Positions 46,843 to 58,182 are shown, counted from the first letter of the stretch. The stretch is DNA of 64,000 nt from Gentiana macrophylla (GCA_026214975.1 JAOBSW010001170.1:1-64000), one strand, 5' to 3'. Notes: generated by a model from the letters alone, not told the origin. A program made the numbers and translations.

Positions 46843-48221
46843 TCACCCGCCCGCTAAAAAAAATATTACATTGAAATTTTTTTTAGGTACACATTTTATA
46901 TTTGTACCGACCTCCTTATTTTTATATATTAATCCCTTTTGGCCAGTTACAAACTCTAATCCCCATCCCAATGGCCTACAAGTTACAAACTCTAATCCCC
47001 ATCCCAATAGCCCACAAATAGGATCATCACACTGTCCAGGAGGAGGTTCATCTTCTTGTTGTTGGCCTATGGAGGATAATTGATCATAGGAGCCAGCTAT
47101 AGGATCACAATCTTCATATTCATATACTTGGCCTGTGAATAAATCATAGCACATCAACCGGGAATCCACTGTTTGAAGGAGAAGTTTATCTTTTCTCCAA
47201 AAAGATAACGGTCTAACAAATCTTGGTAGAGAGCATATTGAATACAGCTTAGTCCAAGATTCAGTATCACCGTATTCTTTCATCACCCATATATCGAATA
47301 CATGTATGACCGCGGATGTTGCATAAGTAAAAGCTACCAAGGCAATGGTGGATTTGTCAATGGTAAGAAGACGGGTAGCTACTGTCTGATCGTCCTCGTC
47401 GTCATAACTCCAGCCACGAGGAAACAACATCTCTTGAAATGACTCAGTAGTCAAGTTGAAAGCAAGTAGTCGATAATTAGGGTCCGACCTCATGATACAA
47501 TGGATGGATCCATGAGAGAAGACAGAGTCATCAGTCATGCACAAGATAAACTCCCCATCCACGGTCATATAATTGTGGAAGACAAATTCAGACATATTGC
47601 CCAATATTCTCCAAGAATTGGTGCTTAGATGGTATACTAATCCTATTTTTTCATACCCCAAATCAACAACGCATACAATTGCAAACACTTTATAATCATT
47701 GGTAGCATCATCATATCCAAATCCGATATTCTTGCGTAGCATTCATAGTCTCCTCCAAGGTCGGGGACAGGGAGTTTTCTGAATTCTCTAAGAGCAGGAT
47801 TCACTAAAGTTATATCAAACCAAATATTGTCTTCCCAACAATTTCCCCTATTTCCTCCATTAACACAAACTATGCCATTGAAATGATCAATAATGGTAGT
47901 CGGACCAGAGCGAGGATTACCTGATATCTCAACATCATCATTCGATGATGATGGTGCAGAAGCAGAAAGGGCAAGGGGCTCGTAATCCTCATACCAACAA
48001 GTCACAAAGCTCTTATAAATACCAAAGTCATAACGTTTCAGCTTTAAGCCGACTACTTCATCATCCATGGCCTTGGCACGTCGGAGAGCGAGATAGCTGT
48101 CCTTGAAAAGGGAACTTTCTATCAGCCCACACCAATCTTTACAAACGCATTTGAATCGGAGAAGCGATCGCACCGGCAGTTTCAATAGGATCTTAAAAAT
48201 TACATCTTGGGGCAGATCCAT
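46843..48221 (-). pseudogene. F-box protein gene, frameshifted
   Basis: Two overlapping frames encode one protein. The first, from ATG 48219-48221, starts with an F-box (MDLPQDVIFKILLKLPVRSL; LRFKCVCKDW, residues about 1-45), then IIDHFNGIVCVNG and LVNPALREFRKLP. Near 47730-47742 the frame must change, one base short, to continue NIGFGYDDATNDYKVFAIV. After that come VYHLSTNSWRILG and the F-box-associated beta-propeller-like region to about residue 400. The family acts as the substrate receptor of SCF ubiquitin ligases. The target is unknown. The C-terminal part carries a 36-bp tandem duplication (LGWGLEFVT twice). It lies inside an LTR-type insertion. The break may be an assembly error or real decay. 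Confidence 0.8.
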
Positions 48222-48554
48222 CTTCTCACGAAATTCAATAGGATCTTACCTCGTCAATCGCATATGCTAGGAATAAAGAAGAAGAAGATCAGTCGGATTC
48301 TGATGGTAAATTGAGGGGACAAAGCGTTGGGTTTAGGTTTACTTATAGAAGAAAGACCAAAATGCCCTTCTAACTAATACTTCCTCTGACCCGCAATATA
48401 GAGTTTTTGAAATTTACACACAGTTTATAAAAAATAAATAAATGATTTTTTTTTTAAATTTCAAGATAAAATATTGTATTGGTTTTTGGATGGCTTATAA
48501 TATTGCATTGTTTAATTTAAAAGTGAGAACAATACATTTAATTTATTGAATTTG

Positions 48555-48557
<3 letters not shown>

Positions 48558-48590
<33 letters not shown>
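48558..48590. repeat. (TA)n microsatellite at a Copia LTR edge
   Basis: A pure TA run next to TTTGAGGAGATGTTAGCG (minus strand), which reads as a Copia purine tract and LTR start. Confidence 0.8.
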
Positions 48591-48591
<1 letters not shown>

Positions 48592-49335
48592 TAACATCTC
48601 CTCAAACTCGTGATGGTGTAATACGAAGTATCGAGAGTTTGCCGATAAAAAATCTATGACGCTCGATAGCGTGTGACTTCGTGAATAAGTCTGTCAGCTA
48701 CATAGGGGACGGAGTTAACGGCAAAGAATAAGTCTGTCATTTTCACATGATGTCGAGTAAAATGACAATCGAGAACAATATGTTTGGTGCGCTCATAAAA
48801 GAATATATATAGTGTGCAATCTGAATAGCATTCTTGTTGTCACAATACATCGGTGTAGGAGAAGAAAATGAAACACCCATGTCTCCCAATAACCAAATAA
48901 TCTCAGAAGTTGTAGAAGCCATATCACGATATTTTGCTTCGGTAGAAGAGCACGAATTAACATCTTGTTTATTGATCTTCCATGAAATGATTGAATCCCC
49001 TAAAAACACACAAAAACCCGTTGTAGATTTCCGATCAATTGAGTCACCAGCTCAATCTGCATCAGAAAAAGCATGGAGTTCCAAATGTGAAGATGATGGA
49101 AACAAAAAAACTCGGATAAAGAGTTCCTTGCATACAACGAAGAATGCGCATAACAACATCCCAATTCACAGAGGTAATGGAAGAGACAAACTAACTAACG
49201 ATGTGAACAACATAGGCGCTGTCAGGGCGAGTGATCGTCATATATACAAAACCGCCAACAATAGAATTGTGCTAAAGTAGGATCAGAGAGAGGATGGCTA
49301 TCAGTTGGAGTATAACAAGCGCTCAACTCCACCGG
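48590..49335 (-). pseudogene. Degenerate Copia RT/RNase H fragment
   Basis: Minus-strand remnants: HAFSDAD-like, GDSIISWKINKQDVNSCSST, EAKYRDMA, EIIWLLGDMG and YCDNKNAIQIAH, which is the Copia RNase H order. Upstream traces resemble the RT C-terminus. Several stops and frame changes occur. It ends at a purine tract near 48590. Only the 3' end of the element is present. Confidence 0.75.
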
Positions 49336-49539
49336 AAGAATCAACAACATGAGTATCGTTAAGTCACGTACTATGTTCGTATTATTGATCAAACTTACAT
49401 AAGCAATCTACTAACCCATACTTGACTTGTCTACCAACCATATCATGTTCGTGTCTTGTCTGTTATGTTCATGTTACTTACGGAGCGTGTCTATATGTAC
49501 TGTTTTGTTTCATGTTTCTTACTAACTGAATTGAGGGTC

Positions 49540-49692
49540 TGGTGCAACACGGGTAATATGACTAGCCATACGTCCTACGTGGGTCTGGGTCATGGTACAC
49601 GTGTAATATATAGTCTTGTGAACGACATGGGTAATACGACTAGTCATACATCCGACGTAGGTATGGATCACGGTACTCTTGTAGTATATTGC
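49540..49692. repeat. ~80-bp imperfect tandem duplication
   Basis: CATGGGTAATACGACTAGTCATACATCCGACGT-like text occurs at about 49546 and again at about 49626, both followed by GGTAC.C.TGTA. The open frames across it are by-products. Confidence 0.55.
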
Positions 49693-50799
49693 AAGAACAC
49701 TAACTATAAACACGTAGGAGCATATAGAACACATAAGTTCAGGTTAAAGTCCATAACAAACCTACAAGAACATACCAAGGCTATAGCAACACCGAACTCC
49801 CATCCTAGCTATGCTAATCGTAACTAAAACGCGTAGAACAATCTATAGAAAAGTATCTGAAGAACATAATAAAGCTTTAACAACAGTGTTTACTATAAAG
49901 TAACTAGAATACATAATAACGTCTTGGAAACACCGTTTAGCAGATACTCGGGTGCGCATAATCATGCAGTTACATTAAAACAATATTCAAAACACCTTAA
50001 AGTCATAATCTTTAAATTAAAAATGAAACCTTTTGATAGAAAAACTCCTTACATTAAAAACGAGCCGAACTACAAACCGAACATGAACTAACTTCTGAAT
50101 CTACGAGTAATCACCGTGATTGGAAAACCCCAAACAATTAAAGATTCACCCTTTTAACGCGAAATCTAAAATTAAAACTCCTAAAAGACAATAAATATCA
50201 CAACTTAAGTTTACCCGTAAATCACTCGTGAATCGGATGCTATACAAAATTGTGACTGGATCATCTTTTTTCTTTTCCTTTTTCTCTGTATTTCGCCGGC
50301 AACACTCCGTCCATTACCTAAGCTTTGCTTCCCTTCACGTATTTTTCTTTCTTATTTTTTTTTCATTTTTTGTGTTTTCTTGTTTTTGTTTACGGCCCTG
50401 GTATCTGGAACCATATAGTCCGATTAATACGGAGTTCGGTCCGGGTCGTGTCTGACTATTACCTTTTAATACGACGACTCAGAGGAAAATTGATTTTTCA
50501 TCTTTTATTAGTTTGATATAAAACATCTACACAAAACAAACTTGTTATAGTGTGTAATCATTTTTCCCTTAGGAATCAACTAATTACTTGAATTAATCCA
50601 AGATGAATTATATCCAATCTTTTAGATAATTTACCTTAATTATTGGATCTCAATAATATCTCTCTACAATTTATCTCGTTGAATTAAAAGAGTCATAATC
50701 ACACTCAAACACACATTTATCGATGATTTACTAAATCCCTAAAATCATTTATCCACAAATAACAACAATGTCCTTTATTAAAAGTTCGGGGTTTTACGT

Positions 50800-51010
50800 A
50801 AACAAAGATAAATACAAACATTTGATACTCGATTTGTATACACATTTACAACATATGATTGCAAACACGGTCAGTTTCATAGCCCTCGTTTAACATGTTC
50901 CATCCGATTAGAATAAATGAATCAATCGAACACTCCAATTGAGTTTGAAGATGCTCAAACCAAACTTCAGCGCTACACTTATAACATAGCCGTCACACAA
51001 GGTGGAATGA
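50800..51010. repeat. Block A4 of the segmental duplication
   Basis: Matches 57320-57540: CCGATTAGAATAAATGAAT, AATCGAACACTC.AATTGAGT, AGATGCTCAAACC and ATAACATAGC.GTCA. It directly follows the insertion 46052-50799, so blocks A3 and A4 are contiguous in the other copy. Confidence 0.75.
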
Positions 51011-51179
51011 CTTAGAAAACAATGACACTTCAATTTAAATATCACTATAAAAAAAAGTGGGATTTGTCGTAACGGACGGCAGAGAATTTACAAATCCGAG
51101 AAAGAATAAACTTAAACAATCAAATCAAACATACAAAAACCAAAGAACATAAAATTTGACGTGGTACCCGACGTTGTGT

Positions 51180-52455
51180 CTGTTGAAATAGTGTCATAAA
51201 CCCAATCAGGTTGAACCGGGTCGGATCATTTCTATTATTTCTTTACGTTAATACATATATTAAATGACTATATGCTATTATATATTTGTTCGTTTAACGA
51301 ACCAATTATGATATTGTATATATGATAACGTCCCTAGTGTCAAACTGTGAAAGAGAAATCATAATGGTGATTATAGTTGATGAGATCTCGACTCACTTAA
51401 AAAGGTTTGATACTTAAATGTCTCTAGTCGTATGTACTATTGAATAGGACATTAATAGCGCGGTTAGACTAGGACGTATTGTATATCTTCTATCTTATGA
51501 AGGTAGGGATAGATCTAGTCTATCAAAGTGTATAGACATTTGGATTGTACGTGGACGTGTATTGGAGAATGCGTATGTTAGACCGACCCACTTACTTTAT
51601 TAAGTGTCGCACTATGTGGCGGTTGTGTAATTATCCTGAGCCCGGAGTCTTCATGGCATCACTGTGTGGATTGTCATGCTTTGACACTATTGAGGTTTTC
51701 CCTAACCATGAGGCGATCATGCGGTAGTTATTAGGTGTGATATTGAAGCATGCGTAAGATTCATGTTGTTCGTCCGGAAATCGCGTATCCTATGAATATG
51801 AGTAAATATCTGAAAGAGTCTTCTTCTAACGAATGTCAATTTTAGTATTTGATATATGAACATGTGTAATTGATATATATTTATGATAATATAATAAAGA
51901 TATAATCAATATTGCATATTGACAATATCTTGTAAACATTTAATATAAGATATTGAATATTAAATAAGATAAATCAATCAAAGATACTTTCATTATATTA
52001 TTAGGAAAATGTTTTCTTTCTCCCCACTCCAAGCATGAAGCTTCTTCCAATCAGATTGAGACTACACGGGCGCAGTCACCTTATAAATATGAGGTGGTAC
52101 ATCAAGTTTTTGTATCAACACAATTAGAAGAGTTTTAATTTACTAGAAAAATAGAGAGTTTCTTAGAGAGAGTTTGAGAGAAAGAAAAGGTCGGTCTAGC
52201 AGCCGAGTTTTTCAAGAAACAATCCATGACGGGATTCCGGAGGGTTGTTCGTGTGGATTAACAGTACAGGCCGAACGCTTGGGCGGCTCTGTCCACCACT
52301 ACTCCTCCGTAGACGATAAAGCTTCGATCTTTTAGATCGTCCAATGTATTTTTCTCGTTTAATACTTCTATGTTTGTTGTTTAAACGAAGTTGATCTTGG
52401 TATAATGAAATGAAATTTTAAATTCCGATGTGTTCGCGTGTAGATTTCCTAACGG
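51180..52455 (+). mobile_element. LTR of a retrotransposon with adjacent primer-binding site
   Basis: About 1.27 kb from TGTTGAAATAGTG to the position just before TGGTATCAAAGC (52456-52467), one base from the initiator Met tRNA-binding consensus. The wording resembles the LTR that starts at 63472. About 330 bp of leader follow, and then homology ends without gag or pol. The exact LTR ends are uncertain. Confidence 0.55.
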
Positions 52456-52467
52456 TGGTATCAAAGC
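52456..52467 (+). other. Primer-binding site
   Basis: TGGTATCAAAGC, complementary to the 3' end of initiator Met tRNA with one mismatch, immediately downstream of the LTR at 51180-52455. Confidence 0.6.
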
Positions 52468-53044
52468 GGTCTTCGAGCTTAAGCAATAACCATTATAATT
52501 TGCGTAGTAATTTTTCTAGATGCATGATATAGATTCGAGAAACGAAAACACATAAAAGGGGGGTTCGGGGGCTTGGGGTGCTCGGCCGATCGGCGGTGGC
52601 ACCCCAACCGGAATTAGCGCCGGCGGCGTCGGCTGGTGTTCTTTTGGTAGAACCCTGAAAATTTTGTTTTGTGATTCTTTATTGTATATATAAATTTCTT
52701 TTGTATAGTTGTTGTCATGTGAATAATTAATAGTACAAATAGTTTGGATCATTGAAATGTCACATGTAATGAAAATTACAACCACTCAATTTGTTGAGTA
52801 AAAGTGTTGGGCCTATGGTCCACTTTTGAAACATGAGTTTCTTTTTTTTCTAAATAAAAATAGTTGGTTTGGGTCCGTAAATTTATTTTTTTGTCAGAGA
52901 ATATGTTCTATTCCCTTCTCCAAATGTAGACAATAACATAGATAATGTCTAAAAAAATTACTCTATTTTAACACCATTATTTCACTTCTTATTTTATTTC
53001 ATACTCCATTCTGGCATTTAGAAAGTAGAATATCCCTCACTATT
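52468..53044. other. Retroelement leader remnant and intergenic sequence
   Basis: A G/C-rich stretch near 52558-52640, then AT-rich DNA. No coding sequence is supported. Confidence 0.4.
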
Positions 53045-53262
53045 GTTGCTCTAATGCAATTGACAATGTGATTATGTTCCCAATTTTACTGTACAATGTC
53101 CCACATTCTCAGCCATTGATAATGTCCTTTCAAGTAAACCGTAGTTGGACATTATATGTTCAGGTCTCAAGCATACATCAATTTGCGGATTTCGCTTTCG
53201 TAATTTTTCTCGAACAGACTGGTTGGTTATTATTTGTACATTGCTATGCATTGTAACCATAT
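53045..53262. repeat. Block B1 of the segmental duplication
   Basis: Counterpart of 39050-39265 (shared TATGTTCAGGTCTCAAGC and GCATACATCAATTTGCGG). It ends at ACCATA, where a MITE is inserted. Confidence 0.7.
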
Positions 53263-53527
53263 ACTACCTCCGGTCCAAAATATAAGTCATCCTAAAATTT
53301 TCACATTGATTAAGAAAGTAGTTAAATGTAATTAATGTATGTATAAAATGTCTAATACACCTCTTGACTAACAATTGTGGAGTAAATAAAAGTGGTTGGA
53401 TTGATATAAATTAGGGGTAATATAAGGGAAAATGTTCATAAATACTCTCTTAGTATTGTGAATGAACATATTATGGGCAAAGTAAAAATCTTTAGGATGA
53501 AACATATTTTGAATGAGGAGGTAGTAC
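53263..53527. mobile_element. Stowaway-like MITE, copy 1
   Basis: Ends TACTACCTCCGGTCC and GAGGAGGTAGTA are inverted. The AT-rich interior includes TAAATTAGGGGTAA. The same element lies inverted at 53590-53840. Confidence 0.8.
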
Positions 53528-53589
53528 TAATTTGTTTTATATAAGTCAAAACTGTAATAGACCGAAGGTAGTACTAATTTGTCTTAATT

Positions 53590-53840
53590 AGTTCTAAAAT
53601 ATAAGTTATCCTAGCTTTTTTTACTTTGATCCCATAATACAAGTTATTCACAATACCAATAGAGCATTAATGAATATTTTTCATTATCTTACCCCTAATT
53701 TATATCAATTCAACCAATTTTATGTACTTATGATAGTCAAGGGGTGTATTAGACATTTTATCCATACATTAATTACATTTAACTACTTTCTTAGTCAATG
53801 TGAAAATTACAGGATGAACTTATATTTTGACCCGGATGTA
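53590..53840. mobile_element. Stowaway-like MITE, copy 2 (inverted)
   Basis: Its reverse complement follows copy 1 nearly throughout (GTCAAAATATAAGTTCATCC, AGAAAGTAGTTAAATGTAAT, AAATGTCTAATACACC). The two copies form an inverted pair with a spacer of about 60 bp. Confidence 0.8.
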
Positions 53841-54135
53841 GATTTATCTTCAACTTGCATTACGCCGCACTCGCGGGCCAGTGCTGTACAAGGATTCTCC
53901 GGGTAAGAATTTCTCGTACTGGACTGTCAAAGGCAAATAGAAGCCTCTACGTTTTTTAGGTTTGTTGATGGCTATTTTTAGTTGACACCGTCTGTGTCAG
54001 TAGCTAAGAGCAAATAGAATGGAAGCCAACCGGACGCCATTGAACAAAGACAAACAGAAGACTTCTACATTTTTAAAGCAAAATAATGGTATATTTGTAT
54101 GTGGCCTTTTTGTTGACACCGTCTGTGTCAATAGC
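53841..54135. repeat. Block B2 of the segmental duplication
   Basis: Counterpart of 42950-43710, with GGAAGCCAAC, AGACTTCTACATTTTTAAAG and GTTGACACCGTCTGTGTCA (twice, near 53974 and 54112). Confidence 0.55.
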
Positions 54136-55302
54136 TAACTGTGGAATTGACGGCTAGCTACTAGTCACGTTGCATGTGTTTGTCAGAATTGATGCACAAA
54201 ATTGAGTCAACCGTTACAGTTTCTCTAATTCTACTTGGTTAGTCAAGCATGATTCATAGATATTGAGCTTTGAAGAGCACAGGAGTCACATTTGAGTAAA
54301 TAAATAAATATTTAATTAAATATAAATTGTTTCCTTTTCTACATCTCATCATTGTCAGAAAAAAATGAGACACCGAAATTTGTAAATTGGTTTTTATTAT
54401 AAGTAAATTGGTTTTTCTCTCGTTATTTCTTGTAATTTTTAATATTATTAAAACATATTAAAAAACTTTCATAAAATAATTCCAAAGTATTCCTATTTTT
54501 TACTTCATATTAATCCTCCAATTCATAGTAAGATTAAAATAATTTATATGCCACTGAAATAATACTTTCTAGCTATTTTTCCTTTTGTTTTTCCGTATGT
54601 GTGGCAATAAACTCTAAAAACCATTGTGCCATCATCCATTCAATTTGACTCAAAAACAATAGAATATTTTCAAGGATATGATATGACCCTAAGCTTAACA
54701 ACAAGGTGGAAGAAACAAGAGCCAAGACAAGTGCAATTATAGACTTAAAGAATTTGACATTTATACATATTTTTTATTCTAATTTCTAAATATCTCCTCC
54801 TGAAGAACCTAGATCGTTTCTGGTTAGGTATCGCTTATTTCTATCTGGTATTTAACTCCGATACCACTTGTAATACTACAGTCTACAGAGAGCTTGAACG
54901 TACATATCGGTGCTATTTGAGTCTCTCGAGCTTGAGCATAGCGGCGTGAATTGAGTCATAGTGAATCCAGTAACTATTTAGAGTTGTCGCTTTCGCTTCG
55001 TCAAAATAGTTTGCTCAAGTTAGTAACTAAATTATCATATCAGGATTTGATGAAGTGATTCGTGAGATAATCAAAACTACACGGTTTATATTCGGTGTTT
55101 ATGATTACGATATATTTACTTGCAAGTTGGAACTTCTGTCCAACTCATTGACAAGAGGTTCGAATTTATTTAAAGTCCCACCTATGTTTGTCTAATCCAA
55201 AAATTGAAGAAAAGAAAAAGAAAAAGCGTAAGTAAGGGCATTTGTTTGAAAAAGACCACAAAATCACTAGTATACCGACCAACATATAAAAGCTTATGCT
55301 CG

Positions 55303-55339
<37 letters not shown>

Positions 55340-56262
55340 CAGTTGCAGGAATTTCTCTATACGGGTCGAAAATTTGTCTTTCATACAATTATAATAGGTA
55401 ATTTCTAAAAAAAACAAGAAGGTAATTTCACATATAAATATGTATTTTATAGCGGTGCCCACATTGAGCCGCCCGTTATCACGACTGGAAGGGCGGAGGT
55501 ATGTACATTAGGGAGTTGCGTGACTCCACTGAGATCCGGAGAATTTATAATAGTACTAAAACGATAAAAAATGTCGTTTTGTTGGTAGAAATGTAGTTTT
55601 AAGCTTCGTTACCATACAGAAACAAATTTTTGGATAAAAATAAAGTTTTACGATCCGCTAATTCCCAATGAAAAAATTTGGATCCGCCTCGCATTGGATG
55701 TAAAATGCCTTTGCACACTGTTTTGAGATGATTTCATAAGCTTGTTTATAACATTTTATCGTGACATTTCGTCCCAAAGAAAGCATTTTTAATTGCTTTA
55801 AAAATAAATCAATGGGAATTTCAAAGATTCTAAAACTCTTTACTCTCCTCCCATGCACAGAAAGGTAGGTTTTGGTCAAGAAAAGTTGAATGTTGAAGCA
55901 AAGGAGAAAGGTTCCCTACAAGAAGGGAAAAGGAAAATATTGAAACTAAAACTTTTTTTTAAACTTAAATCTGTGATGTGAGTGCGTTTTTGTGTAATCG
56001 GAGGCCTTATACAAAATATTTATCTTAGCGTGGATTTAAAAATAAATATAATGTAACAAAAATCAAAGTAGGTAAGTTGTTTAGACTTTTTTGTAACTGA
56101 ATATGTGAATTGATAGGGTCTTATATATATTTTTAGTTTGAATAAAATAAATTGATATGAAATACACTAACATATAAAAACGGACCCTTAAAATATGAAT
56201 TTGATGGACGTGACCTTATTGACCTGTCCCTTATGTATATATATATATATTATATGTGAAGG
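54136..56262. other. Intergenic, no gene
   Basis: AT-rich sequence with a (TA)n microsatellite at about 55305-55336. The short open frames lack codon structure; nothing else is supported. Confidence 0.5.
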
Positions 56263-56272
56263 AATTGAGAAA

Positions 56273-56677
56273 GGGAGAGTCTTTTCACACATTGAAGTTA
56301 TCCTGGCATAATTTTTAGCGTGACCAAATTGTGTCAGGATGTTGGTCTTTTCTATACTCGATGTTGGTCAGAAAGCACAATTGATATTTCCTAACCGATA
56401 TTCGATCCGTAAACTAACCAACATCCTGCCAACCGAACATGAGTCAGGAAATAATTTTTTTTATCTTGGCCGAATTTAGGTCAGGATGTTGGTTTTTTCT
56501 AGACCCAACATCGGTCAGAAATCACATTTGATACTTTCTTACTGAAATTTGGTCCGTAAATAAATCAACATCATGTCTAAAATTGAGTCTGAATCAATCA
56601 GTGAAAAAATTAAATAATAAATCTAAAAATAAAAAATAGATGTGTCAAGATTTTTTCAGATGTGAAAAGACTTTACC
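56273..56677. mobile_element. Mutator-like non-autonomous element with 9-bp target duplication
   Basis: The 405-bp element starts GGGAGAGTCTTTTCACAC and ends GTGAAAAGACTTTACC (imperfect TIRs of about 20 bp). It is flanked by identical ATTGAGAAA (56264-56272, 56678-56686). A 9-bp duplication indicates the Mutator superfamily. The interior has two diverged copies of a ~150-bp segment around TCAGGATGTTGGT. Non-coding. Confidence 0.85.
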
Positions 56678-56689
56678 ATTGAGAAAACG

Positions 56690-57312
56690 TGCAGAAACGT
56701 AAAAAAACTCAAAACTGTTTTATTTTATAATGATCAAAGATTTGGGTTGAGATCACATGTCCGATTTCGGTGTCTAAATAAGGAAAACAAAAAAACAAAA
56801 CCAAAAAAACAGAACACACATAAAACTACGTAGTTTTTACTTAGACATCGAAATCGGACATGTGATCTCAACCACAAAGATTTACAATCGTTCTTTTTAG
56901 ATAGGGAGAAGTGATAAATAAAAATAAACAGATTTCAAGACAAAGTATTATTTTATTCTAGGATAAATATAAAATCAAATAGAAAGATAAATACTATCAC
57001 TTAAATTGATTTATTTTAATCAATATCAATCCTATAACTTGTAGCAACTTGATATCTCTTTTACAAATATTTTTATCATTTGATATCAGTCCAAAAATGA
57101 TATGTTTACGTAAGTTTCTGTCAATCTTATGATTATTCTCCACCTCATCCCTCTACCAGATACAAGTCTAAAAAACGAATTAGTTGAAAAGTGAAGTGAG
57201 TTTGTTTGAGCATTTGCTCGAACTCAAGCGAGCAATAGATTAACGAACGTTAGAATTTAATTTGCTTATTAAACAAACAAACAAACAAAAAACTCGAGTT
57301 TGTTCGTATGCT
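56690..57312. repeat. Block B3 of the segmental duplication
   Basis: Counterpart of 45550-46051, longer by the 131-bp hairpin element at 56744-56874. It continues without interruption into block B4. Confidence 0.75.
56744..56874. mobile_element. 131-bp hairpin MITE with 9-bp target duplication
   Basis: Arms of about 34 bp (GGTTGAGATCACATGTCCGA and its complement at the right end) are nearly perfect inverted repeats around an A-rich loop. CAAAGATTT flanks both sides (56735-56743, 56875-56883). The empty site with one CAAAGATTT is preserved at 45598-45606. The 9-bp duplication suggests Mutator-type mobilisation. Confidence 0.88.
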
Positions 57313-57319
57313 AAACACA

Positions 57320-57541
57320 CACAAATGCAAACGTTTGATGATCGATTTGACTCGGTTTGTATACGTATCTACGACCTAAGATTGCCAAAATTGTCAAATA
57401 TGACCTCATAGCACTCGTTCCACCCGATTAGAATAAATGAATGAATCGAACACTCGAATTGAGTTCGAAGATACTCAAACCGAACTTCAATGTGCCTAGA
57501 GTGTGAACCATAACATAGCTGTCAATGAATCAATCGAACAC
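57320..57541. repeat. Block B4 of the segmental duplication
   Basis: Counterpart of 50800-51010. Near 57525 the phrase AATCAATCGAACACTC repeats locally as a short tandem echo. Confidence 0.7.
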
Positions 57542-57741
57542 TCGGATTGAGTTCAAAGATACTCAAAAGTCAAAACCAAACTGCAATGCTAAGATTGAGC
57601 TTAAATGGTCTCAATTTTACTAAATTAAATTCCATGACACAAAATATTATTCTGAAATAAAGAAAATGATAACTATAAGTTAAGAAATTACAATTTTATT
57701 ACAAAATTTGTATAATAAAAATTACTACAATATTATTACTT

Positions 57742-58182
57742 TCAAGATACCTCATGTATAGTCATCAGCACAGGCCTCCAAGCCTTTCTAATTAGCCGTT
57801 GCCGTAACGTCGCCGTTAACGGCCTCATCGATTGGTTCCACTCTCTACCGGCGCCGCAGTCGCTTGCCGGCGAGTATTCTTCTCTAACATTTGCAGATAT
57901 CCTTCCATCATCAGGCGGCGGCGATGGAATATTAAACAAATCCTTCAACTTCTGACCTGGAACCAGCTCATTTCCTTTCTCCGGTGAATCCTCCTCTCTT
58001 TCCGGCGAATCCTGTTCACGCCGATGCATTCTCCGGCCGCTGCTTCCGCTTCGAGTTAGTAGCATACGAAGTGTCTTCCTCCGGCGAAGGTGTATCACAG
58101 GACTTGTTGTCGGGCTTCGAGTCGGGCTGCTCATTACTGCACATTGAGTAGCTAAAAGCTTGAATTTTTGCAGTGTCGCCAT
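57742..58182 (-). CDS. Small plant-specific protein of unknown function
   Basis: A single exon of 146 codons from ATG 58180-58182. The N-terminus MATLQKFKLLATQCAVMSSP is followed by a Ser/Pro/Arg segment (SPTRSPTTSPVIHLRRRKTL), an acidic stretch with two ED-SPE repeats, LVPGQKLKDLFNIPSPPPDD (about 73-92), and a C-terminus with LRQRLIRKAWRPVLMTIHEV. It has no transmembrane helix or catalytic motif and looks basic and mostly disordered. The well-formed motifs and GC-richer composition than the flanks argue that it is a real gene of a plant-only family whose function I do not know. It sits just beyond the end of the segmental duplication. Confidence 0.8.
   Translation of the reverse strand: MATLQKFKLLATQCAVMSSPTRSPTTSPVIHLRRRKTLRMLLTRSGSSGRRMHRREQDSPEREEDSPEKGNELVPGQKLKDLFNIPSPPPDDGRISANVREEYSPASDCGAGREWNQSMRPLTATLRQRLIRKAWRPVLMTIHEVS

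Larger units (their letters stand above)
46052..50799 (-). mobile_element. TGTAAC-family LTR-type insertion, itself invaded
   Basis: The left end TGTAACAACGTCC..CCCGGATAC is a reverse-orientation match to the right end of the element at 39730-41966. The right end (TTAAAAGTTCGGGG, then TTTTACG) resembles the inverted left end of that element. Flanks TATAC (left) and TAAAC (right) fit a 5-bp duplication with one change. The paralogous site at about 57309 reads TAAAC once, without insertion. The 4.75-kb span exceeds the 2.2-kb family length because an F-box gene and Copia debris (roughly 46.8-49.3 kb) lie inside. Confidence 0.55.

Noticed and set aside
49456..49827. 123-codon open frame
   Set aside because: It crosses an ~80-bp imperfect tandem duplication within transposon DNA and has no recognisable motif.
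55166..55462. 98-codon open frame
   Set aside because: It contains a poly-IY run from the (TA)n microsatellite and no conserved sequence.
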